A stretch of DNA of 64,000 nt from Paracoccus sp. N5 (GTDB lineage: Bacteria; Pseudomonadota; Alphaproteobacteria; Rhodobacterales; Rhodobacteraceae), in assembly GCF_000371965.1 (NCBI RefSeq), contig NZ_AQUO01000001.1, positions 1,992,001-2,056,000 on the forward strand, read 5' to 3'. Under the pieces are notes generated by a model, which was not told the DNA's origin, made no database searches, and saw only the letters and a list, made by a program, of their open reading frames with translations. Of the stretch, positions 1 through 10,429 are shown in pieces (position 1 is the stretch's first letter; every line of letters begins with the position of its first letter). Both the position numbers and the translations under genes were made by a program.

Positions 1-1153
1 ATTCCGCGATGTCGTGCCGGGCACAGACCCGGGCCCGGGCCGAGGCGCCCATGGCCGCAAGGCGCTCGGCCGGGGTCGCGGCGGCGTCCAGCATGGTGGC
101 GGCCAGGGATTCGGCATCGCCGGCGGGAACCAGCCAGCCCTCATGTCCCGGGCGGACCAGTTCGGGGATGCCGGCGATAGAGGTGGCGATGACGGGGCGG
201 GCGCAGGCCATCGCCTCCATGATGACCACGGGCAGGCCCTCGGCAAAGCTGGGCGTGACCAGCGCATGGGCGGCATTCATCGCGGCGCGCACGCCGGCTT
301 CGTCCTGCCAGCCCAGCAGGGTAACGGCCTGGCCCATGCCCTCGGCGGCGATCAGCTCTTCGATCTGGCGGCGCAATTCGCCGTCGCCGACCAAAGACAG
401 CCGCAGCACCGGATCCTGCCGCCAGGCCAGGGCGAAGGCGCGGATCAGCAGGCCGAACCCCTTCTGCTCGGCAAAGCGGCCGACGGCGACCATGTGGAAC
501 GGGCCCGGGGGCAGGGGGACGGGCTCGGCCCAGCGGGTCAGGTCCAGCCCGCAATGCACCACCCGCACCTTGGGCCAGTCGCCCGGGGCCGCCCAGCGAT
601 ACATCTGCGAGCGGCCGTAACTGCTGACGGTGACGCAGAAATCCGCCAGCGCCAGCTTGCCGCCCAGGTCCAGCGGCTGGACATTGTCGAATTCCTCGGG
701 GCCATGCACGGTGAAGCTGAAGGGCGGGCCGCCGAAGATCCGGGCATAGGCGGCGACGCGGGCCGAATTGGTGCCGAAATGCGCATGGATATGGCGCAGC
801 TCCAGCGCCCGGGCGCGGGCGGCGACATAAGCGCCCTCGGCCATGTAGATCATCTGCCGGGCCAGGCTGGATTCGCCGGCCTTGGCGCGCTGCCGTGCCA
901 GGCGCAACGCCGCGCGCAACTGGCCCGGCGCCTGCCGTGCCAGGCCCAGCAGCAGCCGCTTGCCGCCGGCATCCAGCACCCGCTCGGTCCGCTGATGTTC
1001 GGCGAGGTCCGCCGGATCGCTCAGCGCCTGCGCATCGCCGCGCATCGCCATGCGGTGAATCTCAAACCCCAGAGCCTCGAGCGCGGCAATCTCGCGCCGG
1101 ATGAAGCTGTGCGAGGGACGGGGGTAGGTGTTGACCAGATAGCCGATTCGCAA
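1..1153 (-). CDS. GT4-family glycosyltransferase (C-terminus cut by window edge)
   Basis: Likely transfers a sugar from a nucleotide donor to a lipid-linked exopolysaccharide repeat unit on the cytoplasmic side. The minus-strand protein reads LRIGYLVNTYPRPSHSFIRR from a TTG start; 384 codons are visible and the gene runs off the left edge. The N-terminal Rossmann start (IGYLVNTYPRPSHSFIRRE) is typical of the WcaL/AmsK-like GT4 enzymes. The nucleotide-sugar-binding E-x7-E motif is visible in EGLPVVIMEAMA near the C-terminus. TTG at 1151-1153 was chosen because an AAGGGACGG sequence lies just upstream and no in-frame ATG precedes the conserved start. It is divergent from the small membrane protein at 1238 and belongs with the polysaccharide genes that follow. 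The family is secure; the sugar specificity is unknown. Confidence 0.85.
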   Translation of the reverse strand, partial: MRIGYLVNTYPRPSHSFIRREIAALEALGFEIHRMAMRGDAQALSDPADLAEHQRTERVLDAGGKRLLLGLARQAPGQLRAALRLARQRAKAGESSLARQMIYMAEGAYVAARARALELRHIHAHFGTNSARVAAYARIFGGPPFSFTVHGPEEFDNVQPLDLGGKLALADFCVTVSSYGRSQMYRWAAPGDWPKVRVVHCGLDLTRWAEPVPLPPGPFHMVAVGRFAEQKGFGLLIRAFALAWRQDPVLRLSLVGDGELRRQIEELIAAEGMGQAVTLLGWQDEAGVRAAMNAAHALVTPSFAEGLPVVIMEAMACARPVIATSIAGIPELVRPGHEGWLVPAGDAESLAATMLDAAATPAERLAAMGASARARVCARHDIAE

Positions 1154-1237
1154 GTGCCCGTCCCTTCAAGAAAAAAATCATATCGCCGCGAGGATCTTGC
1201 GGCATTTCGGCTGGATTATGCTGATTTTTAGTAAAGA

Positions 1238-1540
1238 ATGAGCGGATATGCAGTAGTCAGCTTGGGCCAGACCAAAGTTTATCTGGCGATTCGGGTTTTA
1301 TTTGGCACTATTGTGGCAGGAGAGCATGGAATTTTGTGGAGAAAACCCCTGATCGGGATTCTGACCATAGGCATCGCGGTGGCGTTGTTCAGCACGGCGG
1401 TCGGGGTATGGGCTCTGGACCTGTCCTTTTGGGGCGGGCTGTTGCTGTATTCGGTCAGCGGAACCGCCGCCACGCTGTTCGTCGCATGGCGGCGCGCCAG
1501 ATGTCTCGATCATCACGGCATGCAGCCCGGGCGGGGCTGA
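1238..1540 (+). CDS. Small membrane protein of unknown function
   Basis: A 100-residue product with two hydrophobic segments (about residues 37-58 and 62-84) followed by a basic RRAR stretch, so probably an inner-membrane protein with two helices. No family is recognised. The ATG at 1238 has no clear ribosome-binding site. An in-frame TTG at 1334 follows an AGGAGAG sequence at about 1318-1324 with good spacing, and would give a 68-residue protein that begins just before the first helix. The shorter form is the better guess. It sits between the GT4 gene and the phosphoglycosyl transferase, so a role in polysaccharide assembly is possible but unproven. Confidence 0.5.
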   Translation: MSGYAVVSLGQTKVYLAIRVLFGTIVAGEHGILWRKPLIGILTIGIAVALFSTAVGVWALDLSFWGGLLLYSVSGTAATLFVAWRRARCLDHHGMQPGRG

Positions 1541-1546
1541 GCCGTC

Positions 1547-2248
1547 TCAGTATCCGGTGCAGCGCAGAACCACGCCCACGGTCTTGGCGATGATGCCGAG
1601 ATCGCCCGTCAGGCTGAGATCGGCCGCATAGCGCGCGTCGAAGGTGGCGCGGGCGGCGAAGGTGCTGTCGTTGCGATCCGAGATCTGCCACAGCCCGGTC
1701 ACGCCCGGCCGCAGGTGATAGTAATCCGCGCCGGGGTAAAGCTGCGCCTGTTCCAGCATCATCGGCCGCGGGCCGACCACGCTCATGTCGCCGCGGAACA
1801 CGTTCCACAGCTGCGGCAGCTCGTCCAGCGAGGTCTTGCGCAGGAAATGCCCGGTCCTGGTGATGCGCGGATCCTGCTTCAGCTTCTGGGTCGAATCCCA
1901 CTCGGCCTTGGCCTCGGGGTTCGCGGCCAGATATTCCGCCAGGCGCAGGTCGGCGTCCTCGACCATGGTGCGCAGCTTCCACAGCCGGAAGCTGCGGCCC
2001 GAGCGGCCGACGCGTAGCTGCGTGTAGAAGGGCCTGTCGCCGTTCCACAGGATCACGACCGCCAGCAGAAGCACCAGCGGCAATACGATCGGCGCCGCCA
2101 GCAGCACCGCGACGATGTCCAGCGGGCGCTTCAAAAAGCGTGCATAAAATGAACTGATCCCTGTGGGCTCTGCAATGGCTGCGCTGTTGGGGGAGGCTTG
2201 CAGCACCGAATCAATCGACTCGATATGGAAATCTGCACTGTGCCGCAT
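1547..2248 (-). CDS. ExoY/WcaJ-type undecaprenyl-phosphate sugar-1-phosphate transferase
   Basis: A monotopic phosphoglycosyl transferase that starts repeat-unit synthesis by moving a sugar-1-phosphate from a UDP- or GDP-sugar onto undecaprenyl phosphate. The 233-residue length matches the short ExoY class, which lacks the four extra N-terminal helices of full WbaP/WcaJ proteins. Seen: membrane hairpin at about 45-67, KLRTM at 91-95, SLDELPQLWNV at 140-150, VGPRP at 158-162 and RPGVTGLWQ at 180-188, all hallmark motifs of the bacterial sugar transferase family. It is transcribed toward the small membrane gene and diverges from the SGNH gene across an AT-rich promoter region. The donor sugar (galactose or glucose) cannot be told from sequence alone. 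Confidence 0.93.
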   Translation of the reverse strand: MRHSADFHIESIDSVLQASPNSAAIAEPTGISSFYARFLKRPLDIVAVLLAAPIVLPLVLLLAVVILWNGDRPFYTQLRVGRSGRSFRLWKLRTMVEDADLRLAEYLAANPEAKAEWDSTQKLKQDPRITRTGHFLRKTSLDELPQLWNVFRGDMSVVGPRPMMLEQAQLYPGADYYHLRPGVTGLWQISDRNDSTFAARATFDARYAADLSLTGDLGIIAKTVGVVLRCTGY

Positions 2249-2553
2249 GATAAACCCGTCCTAATCACTACAAGCGGCAGTATAGCCTTGCATTTTAATA
2301 AAACTAGAACGAAACGGCCGACTGACGAAAAGTATAGGTTTGTTTGTTTTCAATAGCTTGTGGCGGATTTCCCGCCGATCCCGTCCGCCTTCCCTCGGGT
2401 CAACTTTCCTTAGCGTTTCATGAGGTTTTAAGCGCCTCACAACAGGAACGCGGATAAACCGTTTCATCGGCAACTGTGGGTTGAATATGATGGTGCGTTC
2501 AATTCCTTCATGCCATATTCGGCCAGTCCAATATGGCAACCTTCGGTTGAATA
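2249..2553. promoter_or_regulatory. AT-rich divergent intergenic region
   Basis: About 305 bases between the divergent phosphoglycosyl transferase and the SGNH gene, clearly more AT-rich than the surrounding DNA. No convincing protein is encoded on either strand. It must hold promoters for both directions. The right end contains a dyad (2512-2537) and a nine-base direct repeat (2479-2487 and 2545-2553) immediately before the SGNH start. Confidence 0.55.
2512..2537. promoter_or_regulatory. Operator-like dyad upstream of SGNH gene
   Basis: Perfect eight-base inverted arms GCCATATT (2512-2519) and AATATGGC (2530-2537) are separated by ten bases, so arm centres are about 18 bases apart, a helical spacing suited to a dimeric regulator. 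The dyad ends 16 bases before the proposed ATG at 2554, where a bound protein or an RNA hairpin could block expression. The regulator is unknown. Confidence 0.4.
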
Positions 2554-3321
2554 ATGCCCGGCTTATTTCAATTTCTGCTCGAAGGCGTTTCGGCGCTTTA
2601 CATCGGCCACAGCCTGGTCAGCCCGACCGTGCCGGGGATGATGCAGCAATTGCTGGGCCGGCCGGTCGAGATGCAGATCCTGAACGGCGCCCCGTTGCAG
2701 CTGCAATGGACCGAGTCGCGCCATGCCCAGGGCGTCGACGCGCGCGCCTGGCTGCCGAATCATCCCGTCGACACGCTGGTCCTGACCGAGCGGGTGCCGC
2801 TGGGGCCGGCGATGGAATATCACGACAGCGCCGGCTATGCCGCCCGCTGGCTGGAACTGGCGCGGCAGGGCAATCCCGAGGTGCAGCCCTGGCTTTACCA
2901 GACCTGGGACTATATCGAGCCCGGCTCGACCCGGCCTTGGCGCGACCGCATCCTGGCGGACCTGCCGAAATGGCAGCAGATCCTGGCCGAGGTCAATCGC
3001 GACCGGCCGGCGGGCGCCCAGCCGATGCGGCTGATCCCGGCCGGGCTGGGCATGGTGCGGCTGCATGACGCCATCACGGCCGGACAGGTGCCGGGCGCGC
3101 GCTCGATCCGCGATTTCTTTCGCGACGACATCCACCCGACCGAGGCGGGCGGCTTCTATTACATCGCCATGATCCACTATGCCGCGCTGACCGGCAAAAG
3201 CCCGGTCGGCCTGACCAACCAGATCCCGGGCGGCGGCGGGCCTTACCCCGAGGTGCCGCGGGCCCAGGCCGAAGTCCTGCAGCGCTTGGCCTGGGAGACG
3301 GTGCAGGCGTTTCGCGACTAG
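2554..3321 (+). CDS. SGNH-hydrolase-like protein of the exopolysaccharide locus
   Basis: A 255-residue protein resembling SGNH/GDSL esterases. The block I serine lies in YIGHSLV (S20) and the block V D-x-x-H pair in DDIHPTEAGG (D191, H194). Related enzymes add or remove O-acyl groups on polysaccharides, so a decoration role is reasonable here. The block I sequence is GHSL rather than GDSL, and other blocks are hard to place, so catalytic activity is not certain. No clear Shine-Dalgarno sequence precedes the ATG at 2554, and the first 14 residues are only weakly signal-like. The gene converges with the GT2 gene; both stop codons lie inside one CTAG at 3318-3321. Confidence 0.7.
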   Translation: MPGLFQFLLEGVSALYIGHSLVSPTVPGMMQQLLGRPVEMQILNGAPLQLQWTESRHAQGVDARAWLPNHPVDTLVLTERVPLGPAMEYHDSAGYAARWLELARQGNPEVQPWLYQTWDYIEPGSTRPWRDRILADLPKWQQILAEVNRDRPAGAQPMRLIPAGLGMVRLHDAITAGQVPGARSIRDFFRDDIHPTEAGGFYYIAMIHYAALTGKSPVGLTNQIPGGGGPYPEVPRAQAEVLQRLAWETVQAFRD

Positions 3322-4145
3322 CGGCCGCGCGCCCAGCCCTGCCGGTTGCGGCCCAGCCGCACGGCCAGGGCGACGGCGGCATAGGCGGCGAAGCCCAGCG
3401 GATCGGCGGCCGCCAGCCGCAAAAGCGCGCCGCGGCCGGGCCGGACGTGGCCTTGGCGGGCGGGCAGGTCGGGAAAGCGCCGGGCGATCTCGGCCACGCC
3501 CATGTCCTGGCGCCGCCGCACCCGGACCAGCGGCGAAAAGCCCTCGACCAGCGGCCATTGATAGGGCTCGTCAACCAGGAACCGCTCGGATTCCGCGAAT
3601 TGCAGCCGGGCGAAGGTGTCGTCCGAGATGATCTGCGGGAAGTCCCCCCAGCGTGCCCGGCCGGCCGCATTCACCGCGAAAAGCCCGGCGCCGGTGACGC
3701 CCTGGGCGACGAAGGGCAGCTTCTGCCAGAACCGCGCATAGGCGCGCGACACAGGGCTGCGCGCCGGCGCCACCACCAGCCGGCCGCCGGCATAGCGCGG
3801 CTCGGCCACGTCCAGGACGCGCATGATGCCCGACAGCAGCCGCGGCCCCATGTGGATGTCGGCGTCCAGATAGAGCCGCACCCCCGGCCCGGCGCAGGCG
3901 TCGCCATGGTTCAGCGCGCCGATCTTGCCGCCCTGGGCCAGTTCCTCGACCCGCAGCGACCAGCCGCGCGCGGCGAATTGCGGCGCCCGGGCGCGGGCGC
4001 GGGCGGCGGTGTCGTCGCCGCAGCCATTGGCCACGACCACGACGGCCACCGGGCCGGCATGGTCCTGGGCCAGCAGGTGGTCAAGGCAGGCGTCGATGTA
4101 ATCCGCCTCGTCATGGGCGGGCAGGATGATGGTGCAGGGCGTCAT
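3318..4145 (-). CDS. GT2-family glycosyltransferase
   Basis: A GT-A fold enzyme of 275 residues, probably adding one sugar of the exopolysaccharide repeat. The start MTPCTIILPAHDEADYIDAC is the classic GT2 first strand. A second strand VVVVANGCGDD and the metal-binding DAD (D94, D96 in LYLDADIHMG) follow. A C-terminal hydrophobic stretch (FAAYAAVALAVRLG) may attach it to the membrane. The frame is open further upstream to 4241, but the extra 32 residues are low-complexity and proline/alanine-rich, so the ATG at 4143-4145 is preferred. It is convergent with the SGNH gene, with which it shares the CTAG stop region. Specificity is unknown. Confidence 0.88.
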   Translation of the reverse strand: MTPCTIILPAHDEADYIDACLDHLLAQDHAGPVAVVVVANGCGDDTAARARARAPQFAARGWSLRVEELAQGGKIGALNHGDACAGPGVRLYLDADIHMGPRLLSGIMRVLDVAEPRYAGGRLVVAPARSPVSRAYARFWQKLPFVAQGVTGAGLFAVNAAGRARWGDFPQIISDDTFARLQFAESERFLVDEPYQWPLVEGFSPLVRVRRRQDMGVAEIARRFPDLPARQGHVRPGRGALLRLAAADPLGFAAYAAVALAVRLGRNRQGWARGR

Positions 4146-4415
4146 CGGGCTCGTGCCAGGGTTGCTGCCGTCTTGATTCGGGGGCAGGGGCGGCTTTGGC
4201 GCCGGGCGCGGCGCGGCGGGGGTGATGCCGCGCTGCGGCACGGGCTGTCCAAAAGGTCAGGCTTGGCCGCGAAATGCGGTGCATTGTCGTGATCCGGCGT
4301 GTTTTCGGTTGTGGCCCTCATGGCGCGGACGCTACCATGTTGCTGCCATGAAAGTCACGGCAGGCGGCGCAGCCAGGAGCGGCCGCGTTCCACCAGAGGC
4401 AGAGGGGCCACAGGT

Positions 4416-5150
4416 TTGAAGCCCGCGACAGGAAACAGCCCGGACAGGTCGCCGGAAGACGAGGCTTTGTCCGACACGCGCGGCAAGGTCTCGAGCCGGT
4501 TCGTCCGGCGCGAGGCGGCGCTGGCGGCCTCGGACGCGAAACATGCCCGCATCATCGCGCAGCGCTTTTCGCTGCTGCGCACCCGCATCCTGCAAGAGAT
4601 GCGCAGCCGCGGCTGGAGCAAGCTCGCCGTGGTGCCGGTGACGCCGGGCGCCGGCGGCACCTATGTCGCGGTGCATCTGGCGCTGGCCCTGGCGCGCCAG
4701 CCCCACACCAAGGTGGCGTTGCTCGACCTGGATCTCGGCACGCCCAGCGTGGCGCGGGAACTGGGCGTGCCGGGCTGCGGCGCCCTGGCCCCGGTGCTGC
4801 GCGACAGCGGCGAACTCGACATGCTGCTGTCGCGGGTGGACGAGGCGCCGAACCTGGCCGTGCTGGCCCCCGAACGCGCCGAGCCCGGCGCCGCCGAGCT
4901 GTTGCAGGACGAGACGCTGGTCCAGGCCATGCAGCGCCTGCACGAGCGCCATCCGAGCGAGATCGCGATCCTGGACACCGCGCCGCTCTTGGGCGAGGAC
5001 GCGGCCCTGGCCGCGCTGCCGCTGGCCGATGCACTGCTGCTGGTCGCCGACGGCCGCAAGGGCACCGCCGCCCATATGACCGAGGCCGAGCGGCTGCTGG
5101 TCGGCATGCCGCCCGTGATGGGCGTGGTGCTGAACAAATCCGAAGATTGA
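4416..5150 (+). CDS. CpsD/CapB-like ATPase with degenerate Walker A
   Basis: Related to the cytoplasmic ATPase partner of Wzz-type proteins (BY-kinase/CpsD family). About 244 residues are read from a TTG at 4416, preceded by AGAGGGG at suitable spacing. The frame is open upstream to 4299, but that stretch looks non-coding. The Walker A-like loop reads VTPGAGGTYVA (about 75-85): the usual GK[ST] has become GGT, so the phosphate-binding lysine is missing. The Walker A' strand VALLDLDLGTP (100-110) and the strand IAILDTAP are kept. There is no C-terminal tyrosine cluster. It may bind nucleotide weakly or act as a non-catalytic partner. It lies 31 bases upstream of the Wzz-like gene, consistent with joint function in chain-length control. 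Confidence 0.8.
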   Translation: MKPATGNSPDRSPEDEALSDTRGKVSSRFVRREAALAASDAKHARIIAQRFSLLRTRILQEMRSRGWSKLAVVPVTPGAGGTYVAVHLALALARQPHTKVALLDLDLGTPSVARELGVPGCGALAPVLRDSGELDMLLSRVDEAPNLAVLAPERAEPGAAELLQDETLVQAMQRLHERHPSEIAILDTAPLLGEDAALAALPLADALLLVADGRKGTAAHMTEAERLLVGMPPVMGVVLNKSED

Positions 5151-5181
5151 TTTCATGAGTTTGCTTTAAGGGTTCAGGATT

Positions 5182-6684
5182 TTGGGACCGATTCAATCCT
5201 TGCAGGATCTGATCTCGATGGTCTGGCGGCGGCTGCCGCTGGTCATGACGATCATGGTCCTGGGCGTGCTGGTGTCGTTCTATCTGATCGTCTCCTCGCC
5301 GCGGGTCTACCAGGCTTCGGCGGTGATCCAGCTCGACATGCCGGCGGTGATGGACCAGGGCGCCGACAGTTCGCTGCCCGCCTCGCGCCGGGTGCAGCTG
5401 ATCGAGCAGCGGTTGATGGCGCGCGCCAACCTGCGCGACGTGATCCAGCGGCTGGGGCTTTTCGCCGACACGCCCGGCCTCAGCGAGACGGAAAAGCTGG
5501 TGGCGCTGCGCAACTCGACCCGGATCGAAAGCATCACCGCGCCCGGCGTCTCGGTCGATTCGCGGCTGGCGCTGGCCGCCATCGTCATCACCTCGCAGGC
5601 CGAGACGGCCAACATGGCCGCCGCCATCGCCAATGACTTCGCCGACAGCGTCGTCAACCGCGACCGCGAGAACCGCAAGGCCCGCATCCTGGAATCGCAG
5701 GACTACCTGCGCGGCGAAGAGGCGCGGCTGAACGAGCAGCTTTCGGCGCAGGAACGCAAGGTCGTCGAATACAGCGCCCGCAACGAGGACGCGCTGCCCA
5801 GCTCGCAGACCTTCCTGCAGACCGAGCTCGCCCAGTTGAGCGAGATGGAAACCACGCTGAACAGCAGTATCATGGACCTGCAACGCGAGCGGCTGTCGCT
5901 CGAGGCGGGCGCCGGCGCCGATGCCCGGCCCTCGGCCTCGCTGGTGCAGCAGATCCGCTCGGCCGAGATCGAGCTGGCGCAGGCCCGGCGCACGCTGGCC
6001 GCCGATCACCCCGAGATCAAGCGGCTCGAGGACAACCTGCAGCGGCTGAACAGCGGCGGCGGCTCGGGCGGCTCGGACGTGGTGCGCCGCCAGGCCGAGC
6101 TGATCGACGCGCAATTGCAGCAGCTGAACCAGCAGAAGGCCGGTTTCGAGGCCCGCCGCATCGAGATCGACCGCGCCCGCGCCCGCGTGCCGCAGGTCAC
6201 GCGCGAGCTCGAGGCGATGCAGCGCGAGCAGCGCCGCCTGCAGGACCGCTATAACGAGATCTCGCGCCAGCTGGCGCAGGTCGAGACCCAGCAGCAGCTG
6301 ATGGAAAACGACCAGACCGAGCGTTTCGTGCTGCTGGAGCGCGCCCTGCCGCCGGAATATCCGGCGCTGTCGAACCGCAAGAAAAGCGCGGTGATGGGCG
6401 TCGGCGGCAGCTTCGCGCTGGCGATGATGGTGGCCTTCGTGCTTGAACTGCTGAACCCGGTGCTGCGCCGCACCACGCAATTCGCCCGCGCGACCGGCAC
6501 CCGGCCGGTGATCGCGCTGCCCTATCGGCTGTCGCCCGAAGACCTGCACGCCCGCCGGCTGCGGCAGGTCTATCTGGTCGTGCTGCTGGTGGTGGGCGCG
6601 CTGGTGGCGCTGTGGCTGCTGGGCAAGATCCCCGGCCTGCCCTCGCCGGGCGTCGTGCCGACGCCGACCGACGGGATGGGCTGA
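5182..6684 (+). CDS. Wzz/GumC-type polysaccharide co-polymerase
   Basis: An inner-membrane protein of 500 residues that probably controls polymer length and links polymerisation to export. Seen: N-terminal Wzz domain with a transmembrane helix at about 18-38, a long periplasmic region with strong coiled-coil character (about 160-370, rich in E, Q, R and A), and a second helix near 395-415 after SNRKKSAVMGVGG. Unusually, a further C-terminal segment carries another helix (VYLVVLLVVGALVALWLLG). The start is TTG at 5182. It follows the CpsD-like gene and overlaps the flippase gene by one base (TGATG), so the three are co-transcribed. The N-terminal proline-rich LPS/Wzz signature is only partly evident. 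Confidence 0.88.
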   Translation: MGPIQSLQDLISMVWRRLPLVMTIMVLGVLVSFYLIVSSPRVYQASAVIQLDMPAVMDQGADSSLPASRRVQLIEQRLMARANLRDVIQRLGLFADTPGLSETEKLVALRNSTRIESITAPGVSVDSRLALAAIVITSQAETANMAAAIANDFADSVVNRDRENRKARILESQDYLRGEEARLNEQLSAQERKVVEYSARNEDALPSSQTFLQTELAQLSEMETTLNSSIMDLQRERLSLEAGAGADARPSASLVQQIRSAEIELAQARRTLAADHPEIKRLEDNLQRLNSGGGSGGSDVVRRQAELIDAQLQQLNQQKAGFEARRIEIDRARARVPQVTRELEAMQREQRRLQDRYNEISRQLAQVETQQQLMENDQTERFVLLERALPPEYPALSNRKKSAVMGVGGSFALAMMVAFVLELLNPVLRRTTQFARATGTRPVIALPYRLSPEDLHARRLRQVYLVVLLVVGALVALWLLGKIPGLPSPGVVPTPTDGMG

Positions 6685-8045
6685 TGAGCGACGCCGCCAC
6701 CTCCGAACCGGCGCGCAAGACGCTGGCCTCGCGCGCCCTGGGCAGCAGCGCCTGGTCCATGGCCAATTTCGGCCTGGGCCAGATCATGCGGCTGGGCTCG
6801 AACCTGATCCTGACCCGCATCCTCAGCCCGGACGATTTCGGGTTGATGGCGCTGGTCACCAGCTTCCTGATCGGGCTCAGCATGTTCAGCGACATGGGCT
6901 TCGGCCCGTCGATCATGCAAAGCAAGCGCGGCGACGACCCGGATTTCCTGGACACGATCTGGACGCTGAAGATCCTGCGCGGCTTCCTGATCTTCCTGGC
7001 CGCGATGGCGATGGCCTGGCCGCTGTCGCTGTTCTACGACGCGCCGCTGTTCGGCTGGGTGTTCCCGGTCGCGGCCACCTCGATGATCGTGGGCGGCTTC
7101 CTGCCCACCCGCATCGACAGCGCCGCCCGCCACCTGCAGCTGGGCCGGCTGACGGTGATCGAGCTTGGCAACCAGCTGATCGGCATCCTGATCACCATCG
7201 CGGCGGCGCTGATCCTGAATTCGGTCTGGGCGCTGGTCTGGGGCAATGTGCTGGGCGCCTTCGCGCAGCTCCTGATGTTCCGCCTGTTCCTGCCCGGCCA
7301 CCGCAACCGCTTCCGGCTGGAGCCCGAGGCCCGCGCCGAGGTGATGCATTTCGGCAAGTGGATCTTCTTCAGCACCATCTGCGGCTTCCTGCTGTTCCAG
7401 GGCGACCGCATCATCCTGGGCCGGGTGCTGACGCTGCACCAGCTCGGCATCTACAACATCGGCCTGTTCCTGGCGACGGTGCCGATGATGCTGGGCAATT
7501 CCATCGCCAGCCGGCTGTTCATCCCGATGTATCGCCAGCATCCGCCGGCCGAGAGCCGCGAGAACGCGCGCATCCTGGCCCGCACCCGCGCCGGCCTGTC
7601 CGCGCTGCTGTTGGTCGCGGCGGTGGTGCTGGCCTGGGCCGGACCGCCGCTGGTCGGGCTGCTTTACGATCCGCGCTATGCGGCGGCGGGCGGCATCCTG
7701 GTCGCCATCGCCTGTATCCAGATGCTGCAGGTGATCCCGATCAGCTATGAATTCTCGGCGCTGGCCGCCGGGGATTCGCGCGGCTTCTTCGTGATGCAGT
7801 CGCTGCGGGCGGCGATCTATTTCACGCTGGTCGCGACCGGGGCCTGGTTCTATGGCCTGCCGGGGCTGCTGATCGGGCAGGGGCTGTCGCAGATCCTGTG
7901 CTATCCGGTCACGGTCTGGCTTGCGCGCCGGCACGGCTGCTGGGATCCGCGCCATGACGCCATCGCGGCGCTGATCGCGCTGACGGCGATTGCGGCGGCG
8001 CTGACCGGGCACGAGCAGGTCATCGCGGCTGCCATGCATCCCTAG
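6684..8045 (+). CDS. Wzx-type polysaccharide flippase (MOP superfamily)
   Basis: A 453-residue polytopic inner-membrane protein expected to flip undecaprenyl-linked repeat units to the periplasm. The opening region contains SSAWSMANFGLGQIMRLGSN then LTRILSPDDFGLMAL, the characteristic start of the polysaccharide biosynthesis/flippase family, and about 12 to 14 hydrophobic segments follow. The ATG at 6684 overlaps the stop of the Wzz-like gene. A longer in-frame start at 6612 would lie inside that gene and is not preferred. Together with the phosphoglycosyl transferase and Wzz-like protein this suggests a Wzx/Wzy-dependent pathway, although no clear Wzy polymerase is seen in the window. Confidence 0.9.
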   Translation: MSDAATSEPARKTLASRALGSSAWSMANFGLGQIMRLGSNLILTRILSPDDFGLMALVTSFLIGLSMFSDMGFGPSIMQSKRGDDPDFLDTIWTLKILRGFLIFLAAMAMAWPLSLFYDAPLFGWVFPVAATSMIVGGFLPTRIDSAARHLQLGRLTVIELGNQLIGILITIAAALILNSVWALVWGNVLGAFAQLLMFRLFLPGHRNRFRLEPEARAEVMHFGKWIFFSTICGFLLFQGDRIILGRVLTLHQLGIYNIGLFLATVPMMLGNSIASRLFIPMYRQHPPAESRENARILARTRAGLSALLLVAAVVLAWAGPPLVGLLYDPRYAAAGGILVAIACIQMLQVIPISYEFSALAAGDSRGFFVMQSLRAAIYFTLVATGAWFYGLPGLLIGQGLSQILCYPVTVWLARRHGCWDPRHDAIAALIALTAIAAALTGHEQVIAAAMHP

Positions 8046-8125
8046 GGTCAGCTTCAAGCATTTTACCCCTTCCGGTCGCCGTGGCCCGGGCGCTATGGCA
8101 TAGGCCACGCCACGAGGAGGACCGG

Positions 8126-10408
<2,283 letters not shown>

Positions 10409-10429
10409 CCAGGACGGGGCCGGCCGGCT

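Noticed and set aside
2261..2539. Minus-strand 92-codon frame in the AT-rich divergent region
   Set aside because: No ribosome-binding site, no hydrophobic or domain pattern, and it spans the likely promoters and the dyad.
4552..6549. Minus-strand open frame of 665 codons opposite the CpsD-like and Wzz genes
   Set aside because: The composition (R, Q, H, A-rich) is typical of antisense of GC-rich coding DNA; the plus-strand proteins have recognised motifs.
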